Assembly: GCF_042453785.1 (NCBI RefSeq)
Contig: NC_091675.1
Span: forward strand, 5,902,501 to 5,966,500
Source of the DNA: Malus domestica
Lineage: Eukaryota; Streptophyta; Magnoliopsida; Rosales; Rosaceae
Length of the DNA: 64,000 nt
Direction of reading: 5' to 3'
Position 1 is the first letter of the stretch. Each line of letters opens with the position of its first letter. Positions 12,785-25,624 of the stretch are shown piece by piece. The position numbers and the translations under genes were made by a program. Under the pieces are notes generated by a model that did not search any database, had not been told where the DNA came from, and worked only from the letters and a program-made list of their open reading frames with translations.

Positions 12785-13507
12785 TCAAAATGATAGATTT
12801 ACTAACACTTAGAATTTATTTATACTTTCATTAAATATAACATAAGATTTTGTGGTATCCACTAGTGTAAATATTTTAAATTGAAGATCGAATTCATTCA
12901 TTGTATTCATATAGGGTCAAGGAGTGTAGCTACTAAAAATCATCTAAATCGGATTTAAAATAACCGTTAAATCGTGATTTTTCATTTATAACCGTCGAAA
13001 AGTTTTGTCCTGTTACTTAATCTCTAAATGTTTGTTTTTTGTCATTTTTGGCGTATGCGACCTGGAAGCATATATAAACAAGTTTGATGGTTGGATCATT
13101 GAAATTAGTTTCATAGAATGTGTATCTCATCAAAACAATAGATTTACTAACACTTATAATTTATTTATACTTTCAGTAAATATAATATAAGATTTTGTGG
13201 TATCCACTAGTGTAAATATTTTAAATTAAAGATCGAATTCATTCATTGTATTCATATAGGGTCAAAGAGTGTAGCTGTAAAAAATCATCAAAATCGGAGT
13301 TAAAATCACCGTTAAATCGTGATTTTTCCTTGATAACCGTTGAAAAGTTTTGTCTCGTTGCTTGATCTCTGAATGTTTGTTTTTTGCAATTTTGGAGTAT
13401 GCGATCTCGAAGCATATATAAACAAGTTTGACAGTTCGATAGTTGAAATTAGTTTCGAAGGATGCGTATCCCATCAAAACGATAGATTCACTAACACTTA
13501 GAGTTTA
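12785..13507 (+). repeat. 345-bp satellite array, left part (about 2.1 units)
   Basis: The marker CTAACACTTA starts at 12802, 13147 and 13491, giving a 344-345-bp period. Each unit also contains GTTAAATCGTGATTTTTC and GTATGCGATCTCGAAGC-like blocks. The array stops abruptly at 13507 in mid-unit. Confidence 0.9.
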
Positions 13508-15072
13508 CTAGAAAATAAGCCCGCGCTATACTGCGGGAAATCAGTGTACTAATCGTAATTGGATGAATAAGAAACATTTATCTAAATAAATTCAACATAA
13601 TAATGAATGACAAAGGGATATATAAGGTGAGTAGAGAGTGTGCACCACCAATTTGTTTCGGTTTGGGCCCTTACCATAAACACGCAAACCGAACCTTGTT
13701 TTTTCTATTTTCACTGATTTCTTTGTACTGGGTCCTGGGGCAGTATCGAAACATTTCACTATCGTTCCTTCATTCTTTTCATCGTTTCGAGCCTTAATCA
13801 GTTCCCTTAAATTTTTTTACCAAATCGCCTTCTAGAATTTGTTATTCGCTTCGATCAATCTCTTTCACCATTTTATTAACCCTGAATAACAAATTAAATA
13901 CAACATTAATATTTATGTATTTAGAAAGAAAAATGTGTTTAGCTTGTAGATCTTAAAATAACTGTAACTGTGTCAAAAAAATTTAAAACTCAAATATAGA
14001 AGCTGTGAGTTTTTTGGAAATAACTTAGGTTTGTTCGGAGAGCGTAGTTATTAACAGCACTTATTAATGTACTTTGGGAGGGATGAGATGGTTGACTCTT
14101 AGGAAAACCTAACGAAAACACCAACCAAGCAAAGTAACTAACGTCTGAAGAATGGTTTGGAAATTGAAAACGCAACAAAGAAAGAAAGCAATTGACAAAA
14201 AAAATATATAAAATGACTAACAACATTCGACTAAGAATTAGGAACAACTAGTTAAAGCAAAATCACAGATGACGCCAATGCACCTTTGAACAATAATAGA
14301 ATGGTTGAGACCAATTTAAAACCAACAAAAACAAAGAAACCAATGAACTTGTGAAGTATCAAAAGATTACAGAGATAACCAAGAATGAGAAACAAAGCAG
14401 GTAGCAAACGAATGACATAAGCTGATAAAACCAAACAATCGACTTAAACATGATAAATTTGCATTAACTCAAACGGAAAGCACAGGGAAACAATGTATAT
14501 TAGTTTAGGTGACATACCAAATCCTTGATTCAAATGCAATAGATGCGGATTCCTAGATAAAGGCAGCAAGAAGAGCAGATCACAACATTGCAATAAGACC
14601 TTGATCTAAACTACAACAAATCAGTGAGACTGAGAGTTAGAATTCGATGCGCAAACAAATGGATACAGGAATAGTAACACAATTTGCGACAGTGCAATGG
14701 ACTCTAACTGGGACAGTTCAATGGACTTAATGTACGACAAATTTATATTTAACGAAAGAAAAGCTGCTAACAACGGGAATGCATCTTCTGTCACCATATT
14801 AATTTAAAGGCCTAAAGTAAGGATGAGGTATCGCAGGCGGTTCTTAATTAGTACAGGGGTTAGAGTGTGAGAACGTTGGTTTTAGAAGGAATAGGCTAAA
14901 TAGAGTAAATAATGGTTTACTGTGGAGTACGTTTAGTGAAAATCAATGAGATTGTTCATTTTTGGAAGAGGATGGTTTTGAGTTAGAATAGAACATTTGG
15001 ACTGCATTTAACAACCAGCATTTATGGTTCTATGAAAATAAGTATAAACTAAGTTGGAATGACAACAGCAGA

Positions 15073-15704
15073 CAGCAAAAAAAAAATTGAAGGAATGCAG
15101 AACTAAGGATTGTCAAATGGTTCAACATTTAACAACCACCATTCATGGTTCTATAAAAATGGGTATATACTAAGTTGGAATCACTACAGCAAATAGCAAA
15201 AGAAAAACAGAGAATGCAGCATTTTCTCATATTTTCGAATCAATTATAAACCCTGAAATCGTTACGCCTAGACCTTTTATTCACACCTCAGTCGTTGTTG
15301 TATCCCTACATCTATGAATCCAATTTCATTCAAGAAACAATGCAGATGAGAAAATCGAAAAAGAAGTATGTCCCCATGATTAGTTTTCTCGTCTATTCTT
15401 CACAAACTAATCACATATCTAAAATCTAAGTACAAAAGCTTTGCAAAGGTAATAAAAAATGGTGTATAACTAATTAGGCTTTGAACATATAATCAGTGTG
15501 CAGAATTGTATACCTAAAGAAGGCAATGAAGCGTATTGTTCCTCCCAGAATCAGGGTTCCTGAAATTTCCAAAGAATGTAAATCCGTTAGGAAATCCGAG
15601 AAATTGGAGGACCAAATCTCATTAAATTTGAGTTAAATGAGTTAACGTACACGAATTAAATGAGAAAGTAAACAGATTTCAAATCTATGAAATGTAATGG
15701 TTGA
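15073..15704. repeat. ~630-bp direct repeat, copy 1
   Basis: Nearly identical to 19376-20007, 4.3 kb away in the same orientation. A 46-nt exon-like block with intact AG and GT borders (15514-15559, minus strand) is kept in both copies. A shorter 120-bp tandem duplication overlaps the left edge (about 15000-15180). Confidence 0.85.
15514..15559 (-). pseudogene. Exon-like 46-nt fragment, unrecognised
   Basis: The minus strand reads TTTCAG, then 46 bases, then GTATAC. In one phase it encodes TLILGGTIRFIAFF, which looks like a membrane segment. I do not recognise the gene. The same fragment with four base changes lies at 19815-19860 and keeps both splice borders. It may be a captured exon. Confidence 0.35.
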
Positions 15705-18700
15705 AATCCAACCAAACCTAATCCTTCAACCTATTTTCTCGGATACCCCATACTAAAGAGAATGCATGTAAAGTTTAGTTTATAAAATTGCATGCTGTTT
15801 TCTCTCTTTGTACCGTTTAACAATTCACCAGTAAGATCATGTAAAAAATACTTATATTAGGAAATCTAATGGCGAACAATGTGAAACTGAAGATGGTTAC
15901 ATCCTTGGTCTTCCCAAATTTTCCTTAGAACTATAATGTTGTTTCAAGTTTTAAAAATTGATCACTGCAAGCAACAGAGCAGATAGTATTAAGATCGAAA
16001 ATGCATTCCGGAAACTGTAAAAGTAAAAAAAACTGTGATGGTGGAACGGATTAAATTTGCAAAAGTGCAACAAACAAAGGGTAAATCTCATAAGGGTTTA
16101 ACTGACAACCAGTCATTTATACTTGATAATGTTCTGAATTATCAGCCAGATAAAGCTGTTAAAATGTGTTTTGGAATCAGTCGTCTGACAGCATGTTTAT
16201 CCACGCTGTTGGGATCAAAATCTTGGATGTCGGGGTCAAAATTTTGTGTCCGCCTAAGGATATTTGAGGCTAAAAACTTAACTCTACTCAGTTTAGCTTC
16301 TAAGTTATTTTATTTTTCAGTCTTCAGATTTCAACTAAATATTTAACATTCCATAGTGTAGCTTCAACTTAAACTTTACCGCGAGAGCCTGTATACTGGA
16401 TTTACTTCTTTAGCCCTTTGTATGCAATTTAAATTACATGACTCAAAATACAACCCAAATAGAACACAAATGGCCCATAGAAAAAAATGCGAAATATTTA
16501 CCAATCACTATTCACAGTTTCTTCTGTCACACTTTAGTTCAATCATACGTACCAGACCCCACCAAACCACATGCTAATTAAACTAATTAACAAAGTAAAA
16601 CCATCTTTAGTCTTTAATATCCAAAGCCCGAAAAATGTTGCCCTCCCTTTGCAAACCAAATACAAAGAGAATATAACACATTTTCTATCAAAATATTATA
16701 CAAACATGTACTGACTAAACCAAATTTCGAGAGGATTTAGCCGACGCTAGCCAAATGAATACACTTAGAACCATAATGTTGTTTGAATTTTAAAAAAGGA
16801 AAACTAATGAAAAGTCCAAAAAAACTTCTCTTTTAATGAAAAGTCATTTTTAAAGGTATAGTGAATTGTGTCAGCTAAAGGTAAAAAAAGTGGTTTTTCG
16901 TTCAAAATGAATAGTACCGGGAGTGTTTTGTTAAAACTCCCGTTTTAAAAAATGTTAACTGATTGAAAAACCACACCATTTAAAGAACCAGTGGAGATCA
17001 GAATAAGTATGAAATACTACAGAGGTAAATGAACAGCCATTAATATAATTTTTTTTTTCTCGGCATGGCAACAACAATCATAAAAAGAAAAGGAGAAATT
17101 CTATGGGATAAATTTAAAGTCTATTTGAAATATTCAATATATATTTGTTTGTCAAACTCTGATAAAACTTCACACTCATGCTTTCCAAAAAGAAAAGAAA
17201 ACGAAAAACTTAAATCATTGACAATTGCAAGCAATATAGCAGCTATTATTAAGATCCAAAACTAATTGTGGAAAGTATGGGGACCAAACACTATTAGAAG
17301 TTGGAAAGATATGCCGATGCAGCAGTTTGAGAACACAGTTTGGGAAACTTTGGGTAGGAAATATGCTCGCAAGGAAAACCGACAATGGGAGTATGACTCT
17401 CAAAGATGGTTTATGTTTAATTTACTAAATTACCATAATCGTTGTTGGTTCGTTTTCACTGATGGTCTACTTTGAATTCAAGTTTTTGTAAAGAAAATTG
17501 GTCTTTTAACATGCTCTTTTCTAAATTTTAAAAAGGATCGTAATTTTGTAAATAAATTCAATTCCCAAATTGAAATTGCAAAGAAAGTAAATCCGTTAGA
17601 TGCTCATGTCTTTCTTGGTACAGATACTCATATTGTGCTTAATTAGCATCACACATCATGATATTAAAGTTCTAATCATGTTAGACCTATGCCATGTAGC
17701 ATATGCATTCAACTCAATACCCTAACATTACAGCCAAAATTAATTGATATTATCAAGAAGTTGAGACTTTACCAAAGCAGCAAAGTAGCAGTTGCAAAAT
17801 TTAGTCAAAAGCTTTCACTTTGTTTTGATCTGCAAAATACCAAAAAGACATTTACGATCGAGGAAAGAAAACACATTTGATTAAAGAATGCACTTCAGCC
17901 ATTATCAAATTGTCAACCAAGCGAAATGTATAAAACTACACACATTTACACAGCCAAACTCTATACTTCTTATCAGCGAAAAAAAAACAACAATTTACCT
18001 AACAATTAACATAAAATTACATACTCAAATTGATTCGACAGTTTTTATAAATTCAAAAAATGAACAGACGTTTTTTCGAATATCTAACTCATTGTGTCAT
18101 CTGAATTCACTTGTATACATAAGCTACTAACGCAATCACTCTGCTACCACATGTGGTAAGCTATGAATAGTAGATCAAAGCGATTTTCTATCAAACAACT
18201 AAAGACCTAAATTATAACGGCTATAGGGTAACCGGCACTTAAAAGAATAAACCATGCCAAAAACACGGTATAAATGAACTAAATTACGAACTCGACAAAT
18301 AAAAAGCATAAACGTTAAACAATTTAAAAGAAAAGAAAACAGCCCTTACTTCGGCTCTTGTTTCCTTCCCCTTTTCTTTTCCCAGATACTTCCTAGTGGG
18401 AAATATAAACCTTTAATTACGTGAAATGTCAGCCAAAAAATTGACAGGATTAGAGCAAAATAAAGTAACTAAAAGGTCTAACTTATGTGGTTGAGCACTA
18501 TGGGTTAATAAATACCCATCTAACCACAAACCATTTTCCCCCATCCAAATTTTAATGTTAACCAAGAGATATAAGACAAAATCGCAATAGAGAAAATAGG
18601 TGAATTAGATCATCAAACGCTGTATCAATAACTGAGATTGAATAGAATGGAGTGTCATTGTTGTGCTCAACTTGGACACCAGTATATACATGCTTTGACA

Positions 18701-18802
18701 GTTGGTACGTACATATTTCCAAAGATATAAGCAAGTTTATTGGAATACACATACACATACGCATATGCATACACACATACGTATACATATACATATACAT
18801 AC

Positions 18803-18844
<42 letters not shown>

Positions 18845-19375
18845 GGTGGTTACTAAATAAGAAAACAATTCCATCGGTTTCAGATCTTATATGTATATAT
18901 AAGCATTCATTAAACTTCAGACATATGCAGAAGTTTTGATAATGTTAAACCAATGAGACCTTAAATAGATATTCCATAGATTGAACAATTACCATATATG
19001 CTTACAACATTAATGTCCATAAGCCAAATTATTCATATGTGAACATTTTTTTTTTTTTTTTTGAAAAGAATTCATATGTGAACATAGGCATCTGTAAAGT
19101 TTGAAAAACATTGGCTTGTTCATGACTTACAATCAAATACTACACGAAAGTAATAAGAAATGTAAATCTACACTAACAACATGCCTGAGTCCTCTTCTAC
19201 ACGAACCTCAATTAAATGACAGAAGTAATATTTAGCAAATAGTAATTGTACAGCTTTAGTCTTATGACAATGCAATCATGATGATCTCTAATTGAAGGTC
19301 TAATAGCCATGCATCTTTGCAAATATACAATTATAAACCATCAGAAAAGAACATGAAAGGTTGTTCAAACTTGAA

Positions 19376-20007
19376 ACAGCAAAAAAAAATCAAGGAATGC
19401 AGAACTAAGGATTGTCAAATGGCTCAACATTTAACAACCACCATTCATGGTTCTCTAAAAATGGGTATATACTAAGTTGGAATCACTACAGCAAACAGCA
19501 AAAAAGAACAGAGAATGCAGCATTTTCTCGCATTTTCGAATCAATTCTAAACCTTGAAATCGTTACGCCTAGACCTTTTATTCACACCTCAGTCGTTGCT
19601 GTATCCCTACATCCATGAATCCAATTTCATTCAAGAAACCATGCAGCGGAGAAAATCGAAAAAGAAGTATGTCCCCATGATTAGTTTTCTCGTTTATTCT
19701 TCACAAACTAATCACATATTTAAATCTAAGTACAAAAGCTTTACAAAAGTAATAAAAAATTGGTGTACAATTAATTAGGCTTTGAACATGTAATCAGTGT
19801 GCAAAATTGTATACCTAAAGATGGCAATGAAGCGTATTCTTCCTCCCATAATCAGGGTTCCTGAAATTTCCAAAGAAAGTAAATCCGTTAGGAAATCAGA
19901 CAAATTGGAGGACCAAATCTCATTAAATTTGAGTTAATGAGCTAACGTACACCAATTAATGAGATAGTAAACAAATTTCAAATGTATGAAATGTAATGGT
20001 TGAAACA
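19376..20007. repeat. ~630-bp direct repeat, copy 2
   Basis: The partner of 15073-15704. The second exon-like fragment is at 19815-19860 and reads TLIMGGRIRFIAIF in the same phase. Confidence 0.85.
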
Positions 20008-20134
20008 GAGCCACAGTGAAAAAGGGAACAGCCAAAATTGTTTAACCATCTTTCTAATAAAACAAACTCCAATTGTTTAACCATCTTCAATGAAAGGCCA
20101 ACTTTAATTTTTCATTCCCCCAATTAAACCGCTA

Positions 20135-20228
20135 TACTCACAGAACCTGGGTTTTAAACCAACCTAAGCACATATTGAAACCATTATGCAAAAACAGCAA
20201 GCAATGCAAACCATTAAGCGTATATGCA
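20135..20228. repeat. Second copy of glutamate dehydrogenase intron sequence
   Basis: This stretch matches 28550-28628, the intron that follows the last surviving glutamate dehydrogenase exon (shared AACCAACCTAAGCACATATT). The two copies now lie on either side of the LTR pair, so the intron was partly duplicated before or during that insertion. Confidence 0.7.
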
Positions 20229-20462
20229 ATACCTACTTGCACATTATTATGAATGTCCATTGCGTGGTTTAGTTCAAATCCTCTAGCCTCATGCACAACC
20301 CATAAGAGGCATTCGGAAACCAAACCCCCCCCCCCTTTTGAAATTTAGCTCACTAACCCAATTGAATCAAAACAAATTCAATCAGGAAACAGAAAGTTAA
20401 GAACAACCTTAACTCACTAACCCATTGAATCAAAACAAATTAAGTTAGAGAAAAACTACAGT

Positions 20463-20470
20463 CCAAAATC

Positions 20471-20507
<37 letters not shown>

Positions 20508-20905
20508 CTAAATGTAAACCACTACTTAGCTAATTAACTGAGTATACCAAAGAATCAAATTAAACACAAATTCTTAAAGTTTGGCATCCCAATAACCAAA
20601 TAAGGAAAAACAACAATGTGTGTACTGTGTGTGTGAGTGCTTGTGCTGCATAAGTGTGTGAGTGTATATTGTATTGCTAAGGAAAAACAAAAAAATCTTC
20701 CAAGTGATAAAAAAAGGCATAAGCGTGTGAGTATATATTGTATGTGTTGTGTGTGTATAAGTACATGATAGTGTTTGTGTGACATTGCATGTGCATGTAC
20801 TGTGAATGCATATAAAATGTGTGTGTACTCTATGTGGATAAGTGTGTGATGTGTGTGTGTGTGTGTGTGTATTGTATGCGTATGCAATCTATGTGTGCAT
20901 ATAAC
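20463..20905. repeat. AT and TG-rich microsatellite tract
   Basis: (TA)n at about 20469-20503 is followed by irregular TGTG-rich sequence from 20623 and a pure (GT)n near 20849-20869. ORFs called here are low-complexity artefacts. Confidence 0.8.
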
Positions 20906-21652
20906 AAAAGGTAAGTGTATTCAGTGTGTATAAAAAGTTACAGTAGGGCTGCATATACCAAAATCCAAACATCATCCTTTCTCTTTCTCTCTCTCAAACA
21001 GTTCCACTCAGTTTCCAACTCACTGAAATGCAAAGGAAAACTGAATCTACATGCAGTAGCTAAAGGTTCATTCATATTCATTTTTTACACCTTTGTTGAT
21101 GCACAAAACCGAAGGTCTTGGAACAACGTAAATCCGACCGTGAATCTGCAAGTAATGTAAATGACACAAGATGTATCGTGGTTCACCCCAAGGTTTAGGC
21201 TACGTTCACACTAATTGTATTGTATTTATCTGAGAAGTGAGGGAGAAAATGTGAGAGCTTTGCTCTAGATAGGAGAGGCTTCGGGTTTGTGAGGGTGAGG
21301 AGGCCCTTTTATAGAATAAGGGCTCCTCCTCTAATTACATATTTTCCCCTTCCTTAATTACATAATTACATTTAAGTCCCCCGAGTATTTATACAAGGTC
21401 TAAATACGAGACCCTAAACATGGTATAAACAGTAGTCCGCCAAGTCTTCAGTCAAGAGAGTCTGTTGGCTAGAGACTTGAAATTCAGTCCATGTGTGGGC
21501 CGAAGTAACTAGATGCTGTCTTGAACCGATGTTCGATATAAGTCAGTGCTCAATCTGAAATGACGCTCAACTAGAAGTAGCACACGCTGCGAGGCTGCTT
21601 GGCTCGTGGCTTATGTTGCCTTGGTTGACTCGGCTTGTGGCGTTTGAAGGTA

Positions 21653-21900
21653 AGGGAGTCCTTTTTATAGAATAAGGACTCGCTCCTCAATACATGAATG
21701 ATGGGTTAGAGTTGATGCTCTCTAATGATGGTGAGGGAGTCCCTTTTATAGAATAAGGGCTCGTTCCTCAATACATAAATGATGGGCTAGAGTTCATGTT
21801 CGCGGCGAGGCGGTTGCTCAGTAGGCGACGATGCTCTCTAATGATGGTGAGGGAGTCCCTTTTATAGAATAAAGGCTCGCTCCTCAATACATAAGTAATG
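21653..21900. repeat. Three copies of an LTR-derived block
   Basis: AGGGAGTCC followed by TTTTATAGAATAA recurs at 21653, 21734 and 21850. The same block occurs inside the LTRs as the short TATA-like region, so these look like internal LTR debris. Confidence 0.75.
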
Positions 21901-22174
21901 GGCCAAGTCCTCCAAGTATTTTTCATGAGGCCCAGTTGAGGCCCAATAAATGGTACATAATGTAGTCCCCCAAGTCTTCGGTCAATAGAGTTTGTTGGCT
22001 GGAGACTTCAAATTGAATCCATGTATGGGCCGAAGTGGTGGTTGTTCGGAGGTGGTATTTGTATACCCTGCACTGAAACTTTGTAGGTGAAGCTTTGCAA
22101 GTGAAGCTTTAAAGCTAGGGCTCTGTAAATGATGTTTTTGAAGCTAGAGCTCTATAAATGAAGCTTTTGAAGCT

Positions 22175-22465
22175 GATTGACATGAATGATGCTCATGAAT
22201 GTTTATGTTGATTGACATGAGTGATGCTCATGGATGTTGTCATGAGTGATGCTCATGAATGTTAACATGAGTGATGCTCATGAATGTTTATGTTGATTGA
22301 CATGAGTGATGCTCATGGATGTTGTCATGAGTGATGCTCATGAATGTTAACATGAGTGATGCTCATGAATGTTGACATGAATGATGGTCATGAATGTTTA
22401 TGTATGATTGTCATGAGTGATGCTCATGAATGTTTATGTATGAATGACATGAGTAATGCTCATGT
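22175..22465. repeat. ~25-bp minisatellite of small palindromes
   Basis: CATGAGTGATGCTCATG and close variants repeat about ten times. Each copy is an imperfect palindrome with a 6-bp CATGAG/CTCATG stem and 5-base loop. An 85-bp higher-order period is visible (TGTTGATTGA at 22206 and 22291). Confidence 0.9.
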
Positions 22466-22469
22466 ATAA

Positions 22470-22755
22470 TTTGGAGTATTGGGCGTACTTCTGATCACCT
22501 GGTTGGTGGCATAAAGGAGAGTACGAGTTGTACATTTCGTCACCTGGTTGGTGGTATGAATGGCTAGTTGCCAAATGATATTAGAGTACGGGCTGTACAT
22601 TTCATCACCTGGTTGGTGGTAAAAGCGGCAGGTTGCCGAATAATTTTGAAGTACTGAGCGTACTTTTGATCACCTGATTGGTGGTAATAGCGGCGGGTTG
22701 CCGAATAATTGTGGAGTACTGGGCGTACTTTTGATCACCTGGTTGGTGCTATTTC
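22470..22755. repeat. ~65-bp minisatellite
   Basis: Four to five diverged copies centred on ATCACCTGGTTGGTGG, with GGTTGCCGAATAATT between them. The last two copies are 65 bp apart (22669 and 22734). Confidence 0.85.
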
Positions 22756-23149
22756 GGGCTTATGGGCCTTCGCCCTCTACAACATGCCAGCCCATTTGTT
22801 TTGGGCTTTGCTGTTTTTTTTTTTTTTTTTAGTTACCCTCTGATGGGGTTTATACATATTACCCTCTGATGGGGTTTATACAGATGTCTCCGAAAGATAA
22901 TAAAAATAAATTACATCATTCTGGTGGGGTGTTTATTCCTTGCTTTTGCTTTTCTCTTTTCCACCGCACCTTTCTTTTGCTTTTTGTGTTTTCTCTGAAA
23001 TGACAGCTGCTTTGGATAGCCTTTCCGACATCACCCATTTGCTTTTCTCTGGCTTTCAAAAAATAGGAACATGCATCATTTAGTGGTGGACAAAAGCAAA
23101 AATATAATCATTTCCTTTCTCTTTTAGCTTTTGCTTTTGTTTCTGTTTC

Positions 23150-23840
23150 TCACTTTTCTCTTTTCTTTTTTATTTTCTCGATCTGCTCCTTGAGAGAAAA
23201 CTGAAGGCCAAAAACCAACTGATCCTTTTCCGATTCCAATGCGGCGACCTCATCGTCCTCTTCATCTAGATCAACCTCATCACTATGACCATCGTCACCT
23301 TTGGGTAGCAGCTGGCTCGGTTTTTCAACACTTGCAGCCATGTTTTTCTTGTCACTATTAACGAGCTCCTCTTCTGCCATTTAAGAATTAAAGAGGAGGA
23401 AAGTGACGAGGAGGTAGACCCACAGCAGATTATCCCTCCTGACCCAATGAGGACAGCAGCGACGAAATCGATAAGGACCAAGACATTTACCCGGCTCGAC
23501 GGTGCGTAGAGAACAGGGGAGGTGGAGGAGCTCAAAACAGAGCTCTTGTTATGGCGGAACTGTTTGGCCTCCGAGACCAACCGCTTCACGAAAGCCCATG
23601 GAAGCTGAAAATGACCGCGTTTTGCAAAAACCCAGAAAGCAAAAACTGGAAATGCAGATTGGGCTGAAGAAGACGATTACCCGGCTGAAAAATGAGGACC
23701 AAGACATCAATGAGGACAGCAGCGATGAAATCGATGAGGATGACGACGATTACTCCTCCCTCCCTCTCCTGACTTGCACCCACCCTTCCTTCACCAGGTT
23801 CGAGTATTGTGATGAAGGCGAGTCTGAACGCCTCCTCTAG
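23150..23840. pseudogene. Acidic ORF fragments inside the LARD, possibly captured host exon
   Basis: A 76-aa minus-strand ORF (23380-23150, starting MAEEELVNSDKK) and a plus-strand stretch (23596-23840) that reads an acidic tract (NEDSSDEIDEDDDDYSS) followed by LLTCTHPSFTRFEY. The block AATGAGGACAGCAGCGA occurs at about 23447 and again near 23709, so the region is internally duplicated. I do not recognise the parent gene. The plus-strand frame ends at TAG 23838. Confidence 0.35.
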
Positions 23841-24930
23841 AAACCGCCCATCAATGACCCCGTAATTACCAAAACTGCCACTCCTTCCTCCGATTACGGG
23901 ATCCTTCCTTGTGGAAATGAAGTGCGAAAGGTTCCTGCCAAGGGTTTCTAGTGATGATGGAGCTCAAGAGTTAGAGGTATGGGTTATTAGAGAGAGAAAG
24001 TAAGAGGAAGGGACGAGAGAAAGTAAGTGGGGGTTTTCTAGAAAAGCCCAAGAATGGAGGTTCTGGGTTTCTGCAAATTCACGGTGGAGGTGAAAAAAAT
24101 GAAAGAGAACCGACATAGCTTTTCGTGTCAATTCCCACACGGCACCAAATGTTGATACACAAAACCGGAGGTCTTGGAACAACGTAAATCCGACTGTGAA
24201 TCTGCAAGTAATGTAAATGACACAAGATGTATCGTGGTTCACCCCAAGGTTTGGGCTACGTCCACACTGATTGTATTGTATTTCTCTGAGAAGTGAGGGA
24301 GAGAGTGAAAGCTTTGCTCTAGATAGGAGAGGTTTCGGGTGTGTGAGGGTAAGGAGGCCCTTTTATAGAATAAGGGCTCATTCTCTAATTACATATTTGC
24401 CCCTTCCTTTATTACATAATTACATTTAAGTCCCCTGAGTATTTATACGAAGTCTAAATACGAGACCCTAAATATGGTATAAACAGTGACTCCTACCATA
24501 TGCTACTGCACCTTGATACTCGGAAGTCTCACGACCACTCAGTGACTTGGATTTTTCAAGTCTCCAAACGAGAAGTTTTCCTCACTCGGGAAATTAAGGG
24601 AGCACTACCTCAACCTACATGCTTCACTCACAAAGCTTCAACATACAAGTTTCAACAAAAGGAAAAATTTAAAGAACTTAGTGAAGAAGGTCTTGATGTA
24701 TTTAACACAATACGTTGAAATGAAGCAAAGTTTGTTTATTGATATCTCCGATAAGTTACAAATATGTACATATACATGAATCAAAATAAACAAACAAGAG
24801 GGAGCCTTCACAAAGGTTGCTCAGAAGAAGTCTCAGCAGTCAGCAGAGCCCCAGAAAGAGGAGGCACCAAAGGGTGATTATTCGGAGCCTCAATACTAGG
24901 CTGAACCCCGGAAGGAGGAGGCACCGAAGG

Positions 24931-25500
24931 TTAATCATTTGGAGCTTCATTACGCGGTACAACCCCAGAAGACAAAGGCAATAAATGTCTTTGGAACAAA
25001 CCCACAAACCTCTGATGAACAAGTAAAATCTGACCATCAAATTCCTGCAGCTGGTCGAGCTTCCTCTTCATGTTTGTAGCATAATCATGTGTGAGCTTGT
25101 GCAACTGTTTATTCTCATGCTTGAGCCCTCTGATCTCCTGTTCGAGACTTATCACTTCAGCCGCCAATAATTCAACTTGGCGGGTTCGAGCAAATAGACG
25201 TTGGGCCATATTAGACACAGAAATTGCACACTAAACACTGAGAGCCAGATAATCCTTAACAGCCAACTCATCAGATCGTTTGGAAAGAAGTCTGTTATCT
25301 TTGGGAGTGAGAAGGTTCCTGGCCACCACCGCAGCAGTCATATCATTCTTCATCATAGAGTCCTCAACGGTAAGAGGACCAGTAGGGGAAGAAGGATAGA
25401 CGCCATATGTTGCCTTGAGAAAGCATGGTTGCCTCTTCACCAAAGTTCAAGTCAAAACGACGGTCGGATGGGCCAGACATTCTCAGAAATGATGAATAAG
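24931..25500 (-). pseudogene. Coiled-coil ORF antisense to its LTR element, frameshifted
   Basis: Read on the minus strand, a start MSGPSDRRFDLNFGEEA (near 25480) runs about 20 codons, then shifts frame into TGPLTVEDSMMKNDMTAAVV (about 25380), then shifts again near the VSNMAQRLFARTRQVE segment (25218). It goes on as a heptad-rich coiled coil (LLAAEVISLEQEIRGLKHEN) to 24931. I recall similar coiled-coil ORFs in many apple repeats, unverified. Function unknown. It is encoded opposite to the direction implied by the polypurine tract and LTR. Confidence 0.55.
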
Positions 25501-25624
25501 AAATGAGGTGCAATAAATCTCTGAAGTAAGGGGAAAATTCATACAAGTAATAACTCTTTGAATGTACTTCTTGCACACAATTGGTGCCCTTATAAAAGAA
25601 AGGGCAACATGGCCGTTGGTTCAA

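Larger units (their letters stand above)
21094..24485 (-). mobile_element. Non-autonomous LTR retrotransposon (LARD-like), minus orientation
   Basis: LTRs at 21094-21431 (338 bp) and 24150-24485 (336 bp) are close direct copies bounded by TG and CA. On the minus strand the 5' LTR is followed by a tGGTGCCGTGTGGGAA-type primer site (24131-24148), and a purine-rich stretch precedes the 3' LTR at about 21432-21446. The 2.7-kb interior has no gag-pol, only minisatellites and acidic ORF fragments. Its outer flanks (ACCTT and GTGAC) do not match each other; ACCTT recurs instead at 28540, beyond the next element. Confidence 0.75.

Noticed and set aside
18652-18939. ORFs rich in Ile/Tyr/His around 18.6-18.9 kb and Thr/His around 20.6-20.9 kb
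   Set aside because: They are translations of AT and TG microsatellites, not proteins.
22175-22755. Regular repeats resembling a CRISPR array
   Set aside because: Units are directly adjacent with no unique spacers, and the context is a plant LTR element.
21094-24485. Treating this LTR element as a separate insertion with its own TSD
   Set aside because: Its flanks are ACCTT and GTGAC, which differ; the matching ACCTT lies at 28540 beyond the second element.
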